A stretch of 19,885 bases of DNA from Gammaproteobacteria bacterium. Its GTDB lineage: Bacteria; Gemmatimonadota; Gemmatimonadetes; Longimicrobiales; Gaopeijiaceae. The stretch lies in the NCBI GenBank assembly GCA_024638345.1, contig JAHEKL010000019.1, forward strand, positions 1 through 19,885, given 5' to 3'. Shown piece by piece: positions 13,975 through 19,885 of the stretch. Every line of letters starts with the position of its first letter. Positions within the stretch are counted from its first letter, which is position 1. The notes beneath the pieces were generated by a model. That model ran no database searches. It was not told the DNA's origin and saw nothing but the letters and a program-made list of their open reading frames with translations. Both the position numbers and the translations under genes were made by a program.

Positions 13975-14541
13975 ATGTGGATCCTGTTGGCTGCGCTGGC
14001 AGTCGTCGTCGTGGGAGTGCTTCTCTACAACAGCCTCGTCGGTCTTCGGGAACAGGTCGACGCATCTTGGTCTGACATCGACGTCCAACTGAAGCGGAGA
14101 CACGATCTGGTCCCGAACCTGGTGGAAACCGTGAAGGGTTACGCCCGCCACGAGGAAGGGACGCTCAGCAAAGTGGTCCAGGCTCGTTCGGCGGCGATGT
14201 CCGCTGAGGGACCCCAGAAGCGAGCCCAGGCCGAGAACATGCTGACGTCCACCCTGCGTTCGCTCTTCGCCCTCTCGGAGGCGTATCCAGAGCTCAAGGC
14301 CGACCGCAACTTCGCCCAGCTGCAGGAGACGCTCGCGGACCTCGAGGACCATATCCAGCGCGCTCGCAGGTACTACAATGCGGTGGTCCGCGACTACAAC
14401 ACGCGAATACGACAGGTCCCCACCAACCTGATCGCCACGTCATTCGGCTTCAGGGGACGGGAGTTCTTCGAACTCGAAGACGATGGGGAAAGGGACGTGC
14501 CCGAGGTTCGCTTCGGATCGGAGGGATCGACCGAGGGCTGA
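13975..14541 (+). CDS. lemA: LemA family protein
   Basis: 188 residues. One N-terminal membrane helix (about 2-18, ILLAALAVVVVGVLLYNSL) is followed by the conserved four-helix domain. Recognisable elements are LREQVDASWSDIDVQLKRR, HDLVPNLVETVKGYARHEE, the central LFALSEAYPELKADRNF and the YYNAVVRDYNTRIRQVP segment. These are diagnostic of LemA, an envelope protein whose biochemical role is not established. The ATG at 13975 has GGGAGG nine bases upstream; the frame is open further left but without a better site. LemA genes often neighbour a TPM or M48 peptidase gene; here none follows, and the gene lies instead between the E2 and E3 genes on the opposite strand. Confidence 0.94.
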   Translation: MWILLAALAVVVVGVLLYNSLVGLREQVDASWSDIDVQLKRRHDLVPNLVETVKGYARHEEGTLSKVVQARSAAMSAEGPQKRAQAENMLTSTLRSLFALSEAYPELKADRNFAQLQETLADLEDHIQRARRYYNAVVRDYNTRIRQVPTNLIATSFGFRGREFFELEDDGERDVPEVRFGSEGSTEG

Positions 14542-14568
14542 GCCGGGGCTCGCGGGGGGCCGTTCCAG

Positions 14569-14594
14569 GATTCGCGCGCAGCCGAACGCGAATC
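14569..14594 (+). terminator. hairpin terminator between lemA and pdhC
   Basis: GATTCGCG (14569-14576) and CGCGAATC (14587-14594) form a perfect eight-base-pair stem with a ten-base loop, followed by the moderately T-rich TTGATTCT. It lies 27 bases after the lemA stop and 15 bases beyond the pdhC stop, where two convergent genes meet. It best fits termination of lemA; it may also slow leftward transcription. Confidence 0.6.
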
Positions 14595-14608
14595 TTGATT
14601 CTAAAACG

Positions 14609-15901
14609 CTAGACCAACGCGGCGAGGGGCTCTTCGAGGATCGCCTGTAAGGTCTGCAGGAATCGAGAGCCCTGTGCACCGTCGATCACGCGATGGTCAC
14701 AGCTCATCGTGATCTTCATCATGGGTCGTGCCTCGATCCGACCGTCGATTACCACGGGACGTTCTTCCACCGCGCCTACCGCCAGGATACCGGCCTCGGG
14801 TGGGTTGATCACGCCGGTGAACTCCTCGATCCCGAACATTCCCAGATTCGACACCGAGAAGGTCGAGCCCATGTACTCATCCGGCTTGAGCTTCTTGTCC
14901 CGCGCCCGGCCCGCCAACTCCCGGACCTCGGGAGAGATCTGGGAGAGGCCTTTCAGGTGAGCGTCGCGCACGACGGGCGTGATGAGGCCGTCGTCGATCG
15001 CGACCGCGACTCCCAGGTGCACACGGTTGAAGCGCCGTACGTGGTCGCCCCGCCAGTGCGCGTTGCAGTCCGGATGCTTCTTCAGAGCCATAGCGGTGGC
15101 TTTCAAGACGATATCGTTGAAGGACACCTTGATCCCGTCGCGCTCGAGCATCGCGTTGATCCGCTGGCGCGCCGCGACTGCTCGGCTCATGTCGACATCT
15201 ACCGTCAGGAAGAAGTGCGGTACCGGACCGATCGACTCGACCAGCCGCTTTGCGATGGTCTTCCGCATCTGCGTGAGCGGCACGTCCTCATAGTCGGCCT
15301 CGGACAACTGGAAGGCTGCGGCGGCCGGCGCTGCAGCGGGCACGCCTTCCCTAGCGGCGCGCTCGACGTCTCGCTTGATGATCCGCCCTCCGGGACCGGA
15401 GCCTGCTACGTCCCGCAGCTCTACCCCTTCCTCCTCGGCGAGCCTGCGTGCCAGGGGAGAGGCCTTGATCCTGTCACCCTCTTCGGTGGCGGGGGCCTCG
15501 TCGGGCGGTGATACGGGAGCCGCCTCCTCGGCAGTCGGAGGCGTCGACGACTCGGGCTCCGGCGGAGACTCCTCGGCCGCCTTCTTTGTCTCGGGCTCGG
15601 CGGTTGCAGCCGCCCCTGCCGCGGCAGCCCCATCTCCGGACACGAACTCCCCGATGTCCTCGTCCGCCCCCGCGATCACGGCGATCACGGCACCCACCGG
15701 TGCTGTGCCTCCTTCACCGAGCAGGATCTTGCGAAGTAGGCCATCCCCGCGTGCCACGAGCTCCATGGTCGCCTTGTCGGTCTCGATCTCGGCGATGATC
15801 TCGCCGTTGGACACGTCGTCGCCCTCGGATTTCAGCCACTTGACGAGCTGACCTTCCTCCATCGTCGGAGAGAGTGCCTCCATGTGCACTTTCGTCGCCA
15901 T
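14609..15901 (-). CDS. pdhC: pyruvate dehydrogenase complex dihydrolipoamide acetyltransferase (E2)
   Basis: 430 residues with the standard domain order. The lipoyl domain (1 to about 78) has the attachment lysine K43 in ETDKATME. An Ala/Glu/Pro-rich flexible linker covers about 85-145. The E1/E3-binding domain follows (IKASPLARRLAEEEGVELRD, then GSGPGGRIIKRDV). The acetyltransferase core fills the C-terminal half with the catalytic H403 and D407 in SCDHRVIDGAQG. Only one lipoyl domain is present. It forms the core of the complex and is the substrate of lipoyl synthase encoded by the first gene of the same operon. The ATG at 15901 starts MATKVHMEALSPTMEEG, a typical E2 start. The segment before it carries a strong palindrome. 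Confidence 0.96.
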   Translation of the reverse strand: MATKVHMEALSPTMEEGQLVKWLKSEGDDVSNGEIIAEIETDKATMELVARGDGLLRKILLGEGGTAPVGAVIAVIAGADEDIGEFVSGDGAAAAGAAATAEPETKKAAEESPPEPESSTPPTAEEAAPVSPPDEAPATEEGDRIKASPLARRLAEEEGVELRDVAGSGPGGRIIKRDVERAAREGVPAAAPAAAAFQLSEADYEDVPLTQMRKTIAKRLVESIGPVPHFFLTVDVDMSRAVAARQRINAMLERDGIKVSFNDIVLKATAMALKKHPDCNAHWRGDHVRRFNRVHLGVAVAIDDGLITPVVRDAHLKGLSQISPEVRELAGRARDKKLKPDEYMGSTFSVSNLGMFGIEEFTGVINPPEAGILAVGAVEERPVVIDGRIEARPMMKITMSCDHRVIDGAQGSRFLQTLQAILEEPLAALV

Positions 15902-15940
15902 TCTCTCGTGCCTCGTCCCGTGCGAACCGCGTGTTCGTGT

Positions 15941-15962
15941 TCGATGAGCCGCGGCTCATCGA
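15941..15962. repeat. 22-base perfect palindrome between pdhB and pdhC
   Basis: TCGATGAGCCG (15941-15951) is followed at once by its exact reverse complement (15952-15962), giving a 22-base palindrome in the 73-base gap between the E1 beta stop and the E2 start. As RNA it folds into a nine-base-pair stem with a four-base CGCG loop. There is no T-run. It could be an intra-operonic hairpin controlling mRNA processing or an operator for a dimeric regulator. Confidence 0.7.
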
Positions 15963-15974
15963 GCCGCCGACCCG

Positions 15975-16964
15975 TCAATCCGTGTAGAGCACCTTCTTGC
16001 ACGCCTGCACGACCCGATCCGCGCTCGGCTTCGCCATCTGTTCCAGGTTCTTCGCGTAGGGCATCGGGACGTCGGCTTGGGTGACCCTGAGTACCGGCGC
16101 GTCGAGGTCGTCGAACGCCTCTTCCTGTATCGTCGCGGCGATCTGGGCCCCCACCCCCGCATAGGGCCAACCCTCCTCCAGAACGACGACCCGATTCGTC
16201 TTCTGAACCGTGGCCAGGATCGCGTCCACATCCAGCGGCCGCAGAGAGCGGAGGTCGAGGACCTCGGCGTCGATACCGTCCTTCTCCAGGTTACCCGCTG
16301 CCATCAGGGCCATGTGGACCATGGCGCCGCTCGTGATGATCGAGACGTCCCCTCCTTCCCTCTTCACCTCGGCCAGGCCGAGTGGGATGACGAAGTCCCC
16401 GTCCTCCGGATCGGGCACTTCGCCCTTCAAGTTGTAGAGGAGCTCGCCTTCCATGACTGCGACGGGATCCTCGTCCCGGATCGCGGCCTTCAGGAGTCCC
16501 TTCGCATCGGCAGGCGTTGCAGGGGTCACGAGCTTGACCCCCGGTGCATGCAAATACCAGGTCTGGCAGGCCTGCGAGTGCTGCGCCGAGAGTTGGAGGG
16601 CCGCGCCCGTCGGGCCGCGGAAGACCATGGGAAGGTGGACCTGACCGTCGGACATGTAATACATCTTGGCCGCCGAGTTGATCACCTGATCCAGGGCCAG
16701 GAACGAGAAGTTGAACGTCATGAACTCGATCACCGGCCTCAAGCCGACCATCGCGGCGCCCACGCCGAGCCCGGCGAATCCGAGCTCCGAGATCGGTGAA
16801 TCCACGACTCGGCGATCGCCGAACTGATCGAGCAACCCTTTCGACACCTTGTAGGCGCCGTCGTACTCGGCCACTTCCTCGCCCATCAGGAAGACCGAAT
16901 CGTCTCGCTCCATCTCCTCGGCGAGGGCTTGGTTCAATGCTTCTCGATAGGTAATGGTTGCCAT
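15975..16964 (-). CDS. pdhB: pyruvate dehydrogenase E1 component subunit beta
   Basis: 329 residues, the usual size for E1 beta, which with E1 alpha decarboxylates pyruvate and acetylates the lipoyl arm of E2. The start MATITYREALNQALAEEM and VFLMGEEVAEYDGAYKVSKG are signature segments, with E30 and the SPISE Glu (E60) near the thiamine diphosphate site. RGPTGAALQLSAQHSQ contains the conserved His (H129). The C-terminal transketolase domain has LRSLRPLDVDAI and VVLEEGWPYAGVGAQIAA. The ATG at 16964 was chosen over an in-frame TTG at 16973. No clear Shine-Dalgarno is seen, so re-initiation after pdhA may matter. Confidence 0.96.
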   Translation of the reverse strand: MATITYREALNQALAEEMERDDSVFLMGEEVAEYDGAYKVSKGLLDQFGDRRVVDSPISELGFAGLGVGAAMVGLRPVIEFMTFNFSFLALDQVINSAAKMYYMSDGQVHLPMVFRGPTGAALQLSAQHSQACQTWYLHAPGVKLVTPATPADAKGLLKAAIRDEDPVAVMEGELLYNLKGEVPDPEDGDFVIPLGLAEVKREGGDVSIITSGAMVHMALMAAGNLEKDGIDAEVLDLRSLRPLDVDAILATVQKTNRVVVLEEGWPYAGVGAQIAATIQEEAFDDLDAPVLRVTQADVPMPYAKNLEQMAKPSADRVVQACKKVLYTD

Positions 16965-16995
16965 CGTCGTCAAATCAGAGTTGGAGGGTCACCGT

Positions 16996-17033
16996 GCCCC
17001 GGCGTGGCCATCGGGCGGCCAGCACCCCGGGGC
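16996..17033 (-). other. nested stem-loop between pdhA and pdhB
   Basis: Outer arms GCCCCGG (16996-17002) and CCGGGGC (17027-17033) enclose a second perfect stem, TGGCC (17005-17009) with GGCCA (17017-17021). It occupies half of the 77-base gap between the E1 alpha stop and the E1 beta start. There is no T-run, so it is more likely a stability or processing element than a terminator. Confidence 0.5.
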
Positions 17034-17041
17034 CCTTGGCG

Positions 17042-18115
17042 TCAGCGATCCCGGCCGTCCAGGAAAAGGCGCCCGTGCTCGTTGATTTCTTTGTAGGTGT
17101 GCGTGTAGAGATCGTCGGCGGTCGGAAGGGGCGAATCATCTGCGAACTTTGCCGCCTCGTCTACGATTACGCGTACCGCCTGGTCCATCTCCTCGAGCTC
17201 TTCTTGCTTGAGGAGCTTGGCCTCGAACAGGCGATCGCGGAGAATCGTGATCGGATCGGCCTCCTCCTTCTTCTCCTCGACCTCCTTCTTCGACCGATAC
17301 GTGCCCGAAACCGGATCGGACATCGAGTGGCCTCTGAACCGGTAGGTCCGGGCATCGACGTATTGTGGGCCCCCTCCCTTCCGGACCTCCGAAGCTAGCC
17401 GCTCGATCAGCGTCCATGTGGCCATCACGTCCTGGCCGTCGACCGCGTGGCCGGGGACTCCCGTCCCCTTCGCGCGGTCCACCACGGGCAGCGCGGAGAC
17501 CCTCTTGAAGGCCGTGCCCATTCCGTATTCGTTGTTCTCCACGACGTAGATCACCGGGAGCTTCCACACCGCCGCCATGTTCAGCGATTCGAGAAAGGCA
17601 CCCTGGTTCACGGCTGCATCGCCGAGGAAGCAGACGCATATCTGGTCGGACTCGCGGTACTGGATGGCCCATCCGATTCCGGTCGCCAGCGGAATCTGAC
17701 CCCCGACGATCCCGTGGCCCCCCATGAAGCCCACGTCCACGCCGAAGATATGCATGCTCCCACCCTTCCCGCCGACTGATCCCCCCTTCTTGCCGTAGAG
17801 CTCCGCCATCACCGGCCCTGGATCCACCCCCTTGGCGAGTGCCTGGGTGTGGTCCCGGTACGACGTGACCACATAGTCGTCCGGGCGGAGTGGCCCCACG
17901 ACCCCTTGAGCCACCGCTTCCTGACCGATGTGTAAGTGGCAGAAGCCGCCGATCTTTCCGATCGCGTAGGCCTCCTCGGCCTTCTCCTCGAAGCGCCGGT
18001 ATAGGAGCATTTGCTTCAGGAACCAGTGGAGCATGTCGCGGGAGAATCCGTCCAGCTCCGCCTTCCCTCCGCCTCGCGTCCCTTCTTTCTTTTCTTTTGT
18101 CTTCGTATCGGCCAT
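17042..18115 (-). CDS. pdhA: pyruvate dehydrogenase E1 component subunit alpha
   Basis: 357 residues. E1 alpha binds thiamine diphosphate together with E1 beta. Characteristic segments are FCHLHIGQEAVAQGV (58-72), VTSYRDHTQALAKGVDP, GKGGSMHIF and the magnesium/thiamine motif running from GDAAVNQGAF (165-174) to ENNEYGMGT (193-201). The phosphorylation-loop equivalent YRFRGHSMSDP is also present. The motif usually starts GDG; here the third residue is Ala, a mild variant. The first 20 residues are a Lys/Glu/Gly-rich tail of the sort seen in many bacterial E1 alpha proteins. The ATG at 18115 has GAAGG upstream and lies five bases after the lipA stop, so the two are co-transcribed. Confidence 0.95.
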   Translation of the reverse strand: MADTKTKEKKEGTRGGGKAELDGFSRDMLHWFLKQMLLYRRFEEKAEEAYAIGKIGGFCHLHIGQEAVAQGVVGPLRPDDYVVTSYRDHTQALAKGVDPGPVMAELYGKKGGSVGGKGGSMHIFGVDVGFMGGHGIVGGQIPLATGIGWAIQYRESDQICVCFLGDAAVNQGAFLESLNMAAVWKLPVIYVVENNEYGMGTAFKRVSALPVVDRAKGTGVPGHAVDGQDVMATWTLIERLASEVRKGGGPQYVDARTYRFRGHSMSDPVSGTYRSKKEVEEKKEEADPITILRDRLFEAKLLKQEELEEMDQAVRVIVDEAAKFADDSPLPTADDLYTHTYKEINEHGRLFLDGRDR

Positions 18116-18120
18116 GGCCT

Positions 18121-19239
18121 TCAGTCGTTTCGGCGCGGTTCAGGCCGCCCGAGCTCCAGCTGGACCAGCTGCTGCCCGGGTCGCCAGGTCCCGAGAACCT
18201 CGGCGGGCGCAGGAACATCCGCCTCCATGACCTCCTGGATGGTCCCGGGCGCCCCCGCTTCGACCTCTCGCGCTTGTTCTTTTGCGTGATATGACGAACG
18301 TACCAGCGGCCCAGACTCTACATGCCTGAAGCCGTACTCTTCTTCTCCGACCCTCTTCCAATGCTCGAACTCCGCCGGTGTCACCCACCTCGCGACAGGA
18401 ATGTGCGCCGGTGACGGGCGCAGGTACTGTCCCAACGTCAGGATGTCGACGGAGGCCTCTCGCAGATCCCTCATCGCATCGCGGATCTCCCCGCTCTCCT
18501 CCCCCATTCCGAGGATGAGACCCGTCTTGGTCAGAATCGACGCATTGAGACGCTTGGCAGCTCCGAGAAACGAGATCGAGCGCCAGTAACGGCCGCCGGG
18601 ACGCACGTCCGGATGGATCCGCTCGACGGTCTCGAGGTTGTGCCCGAGGATTTCGGGGCACGCGTCCATGACGGTCCCCAGCGCCCTCTCGTCACCCTTG
18701 AAATCCGGCACCAGGACTTCGACGGTGCAACCCGGAACCCGGGCTCGGATCCGGCGGATCGTCTCGGCATAGATCCGTGCGCCTCCGTCCGCGAGTTCGT
18801 CCCTGTTCACCGAAGTGATCACGACGTGCTCGAGCGACATGGTCGCAACCGTCTCTGCGACCCTTCTCGGCTCGTCCTCGTCCAGCTCGGTAGGCATCCC
18901 GTGAGCTACTGCGCAGTACTTGCACGCCCTCGTGCACACATCGCCCAGGATCATGAACGTTGCGGTGCCGGCTTCCCAACACTCACCGATGTTCGGACAG
19001 CCCGCCTCCTCACATACCGTATGGAGGGCCCCGGTTCGCATGAGCTGCTTGAGGCGAAGGTAGTTCTTGCCTCCGGGCGAACGGACCTTCAGCCAACCTG
19101 GCTTGCGATCGCGCATCGGGATGGTCTCCAATCCCTCGTGCGCGCGGATCCGCGCGGTGCCCTTCGGCTTCACCACCCCGGTGTCACGCGAGCCGGGATG
19201 GTATCCGCCGCCTGGTGGAAGCGTAGCCGTCTTCGTCAC
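18121..19239 (-). CDS. lipA: lipoyl synthase
   Basis: 372 residues. This radical-SAM enzyme inserts two sulfurs into octanoyl groups on E2 and related proteins. The auxiliary 4Fe-4S cluster motif is CEEAGCPNIGEC (C76, C81, C87). The radical-SAM cluster motif is CTRACKYC (C102, C106, C109). TSVNRDEL, HNLETVERIHPDVRPGG, a YLRPSPAHIPV segment and the C-terminal RSSYHA are all conserved. It is longer than most LipA proteins because of a ~45-residue N-terminal region and a ~45-residue C-terminal tail rich in Glu, Pro and Ala. The GTG at 19239 has GGAGG ten bases upstream. It leads the lipA-pdhA-pdhB-pdhC cluster, placing cofactor synthesis with the enzyme that uses it. Confidence 0.95.
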   Translation of the reverse strand: MTKTATLPPGGGYHPGSRDTGVVKPKGTARIRAHEGLETIPMRDRKPGWLKVRSPGGKNYLRLKQLMRTGALHTVCEEAGCPNIGECWEAGTATFMILGDVCTRACKYCAVAHGMPTELDEDEPRRVAETVATMSLEHVVITSVNRDELADGGARIYAETIRRIRARVPGCTVEVLVPDFKGDERALGTVMDACPEILGHNLETVERIHPDVRPGGRYWRSISFLGAAKRLNASILTKTGLILGMGEESGEIRDAMRDLREASVDILTLGQYLRPSPAHIPVARWVTPAEFEHWKRVGEEEYGFRHVESGPLVRSSYHAKEQAREVEAGAPGTIQEVMEADVPAPAEVLGTWRPGQQLVQLELGRPEPRRND

Positions 19240-19553
19240 CTGTCAATTGCCTCCAATCGCTTGGATCCGGTCCTTCGCGTGCGAGCCGAAGGTCGACCCG
19301 ACCCCGTCCCGCTGTCCGGCGTCGAAGCAAAAAAATGCCCCCTTCGGGCACCTCTGCGCGAGCCCGGCGCGGGCGCACACCGTCCCGACACGGGCCGATG
19401 TGGGGTCAGCACGAATCGGCCAGGATGATAGCACCGCTCGAACTTTCATGGCAACCAATCAGGGCAACCTCGACGGGCCGGCCAGCGGCTCCTCCGTGGC
19501 TTCTCCGGAGGACCTCGTCTCCCACGGGGACCCCGCCTCGCGCCGGCTACGCG
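19240..19553. other. intergenic region between the LOG gene and lipA
   Basis: This 314-base gap contains an intrinsic terminator for the LOG transcript at 19329-19350 and a second hairpin (TCCTCCG 19490-19496 with CGGAGGA 19506-19512) near the LOG stop. The promoter of lipA should lie in the roughly 90 bases between the terminator and the GTG at 19239, but no clear consensus is seen. Open frames here run through the terminator and do not look like genes. Confidence 0.5.
19329..19350 (-). terminator. intrinsic terminator downstream of the LOG-family gene
   Basis: On the minus strand TGCCC-GAAGG-GGGCA forms a five-base-pair stem with a five-base loop, extendable by G-U pairs, followed directly by seven T residues. 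This is a classical Rho-independent terminator ending leftward transcription about 200 bases after the LOG stop and insulating lipA. Confidence 0.8.
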
Positions 19554-19885
19554 TCACAGTCCCTTCGATCGCTCCGCCACGTGACGGGCGACCTCCTCCG
19601 GCTCGTCCGTGACGAGGAGGAGATCCATGTCCTCTGTCAGAATCTTTCCCTCTGCCTGCATGCGATCCCTGACCCAGTCCAGCAGACCTCCCCAATATTC
19701 CGAATCGAAAAGAACTACAGGAAAGTTTCTCACCTTTTGCGTCTGGATGAGCGTCAGCGCCTCGAAGAGCTCGTCCATCGTCCCGAACCCACCTGGGAAG
19801 ATGACGAAACCCTGTGCGTATTTCACAAACATCGTCTTGCGCACGAAGAAGTATCGGAAGTTGATCTCGAGATCGACGAAGGGAT
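19554..19885 (-). CDS. LOG family protein (cytokinin riboside 5'-monophosphate phosphoribohydrolase-like), 5' part beyond the window
   Basis: The last 110 codons of a LOG/lysine-decarboxylase-like family gene; the start lies past the right edge. Visible elements are DLEINFRYFFVRKTMFVKYA and the family signature FPGGFGTMDELFEALTLIQT (PGGxGTxxE), which binds the ribose-phosphate of the nucleotide. The helix LLDWVRDRMQAEGKI and the terminal segment DEPEEVARHVAE follow. Such enzymes cleave nucleoside 5'-monophosphates into base and ribose phosphate; they make cytokinins in plants, and in bacteria many act in nucleotide turnover. The gene is transcribed toward lipA but is separated from it by a terminator. 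Confidence 0.92.
   Translation of the reverse strand, partial: PFVDLEINFRYFFVRKTMFVKYAQGFVIFPGGFGTMDELFEALTLIQTQKVRNFPVVLFDSEYWGGLLDWVRDRMQAEGKILTEDMDLLLVTDEPEEVARHVAERSKGL

Noticed and set aside
14693..15511. 272-residue plus-strand frame opposite pdhC
   Set aside because: Fully antisense to the well-defined E2 gene; His/Arg/Asp-rich with no recognisable fold.
17136..18218. 360-residue minus-strand frame overlapping pdhA
   Set aside because: Same strand but another frame as E1 alpha; composition is Arg/Gly-rich and it has no domain, while the pdhA frame has all family motifs.
19243..19458. 71-codon minus-strand frame between the LOG gene and lipA
   Set aside because: It reads straight through the intrinsic terminator with its seven-base T-run and has no recognisable domain or ribosome site.

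Overview
The window is GC-rich, densely coded, chromosomal-looking DNA from an aerobic, didermic bacterium. The best guess is the phylum Gemmatimonadota. The grounds are a GWxTD-like secreted protein, a long-form IspH, a Tad pilus locus and the general codon usage. This is inference from protein families, not from a marker gene. No tRNA, rRNA, CRISPR array, insertion sequence or prophage gene is visible.

Layout. (1) Positions 1-2758, minus strand: the start of a Tad/Flp pilus operon. In transcription order it is flp pilin, cpaA prepilin peptidase, a tadE-like minor pilin, cpaB and the N-terminal part of the cpaC secretin, which runs off the left edge. (2) 2759-3590: an 832-base non-coding region. 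It holds a textbook sigma-54 promoter facing flp, a weaker sigma-54-like site facing the other way, direct repeats in the flp leader and several hairpins. (3) 3591-4574, plus strand: a lone zinc alcohol dehydrogenase. (4) 4673-10861, minus strand: a six-gene operon. In order it encodes a LysE-type exporter, a sulfotransferase, a GT4 glycosyltransferase, a DUF2334 deacetylase, a secreted GWxTD-like protein and an FKBP-type lipoprotein. Consecutive genes overlap by GTGA, ATGA and GTGA or lie close together. (5) 11134-12372, plus strand: ispH of the MEP isoprenoid pathway. (6) 12380-19239: the pyruvate dehydrogenase region. On the minus strand lipA, pdhA (E1 alpha), pdhB (E1 beta) and pdhC (E2) follow each other. 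A lemA gene on the plus strand separates them from lpdA (E3), which is again on the minus strand. (7) 19554 to the right edge, minus strand: the C-terminal part of a LOG-family nucleotide hydrolase, with an intrinsic terminator about 200 bases downstream.

How the genes work together. The pilus genes encode the pilin, the peptidase that matures it, and envelope parts of the machine. The sigma-54 promoter suggests that an unseen enhancer-binding protein switches them on. The six-gene operon looks like a pathway for a sulfated, possibly deacetylated, glycolipid or glycan, with envelope proteins attached; its product is unknown and it is the best candidate here for an undescribed system. The lipA-pdhABC cluster couples lipoyl cofactor synthesis with the E2 protein that carries it. 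Both large gaps in that cluster contain strong inverted repeats, which may set differential expression of the subunits.
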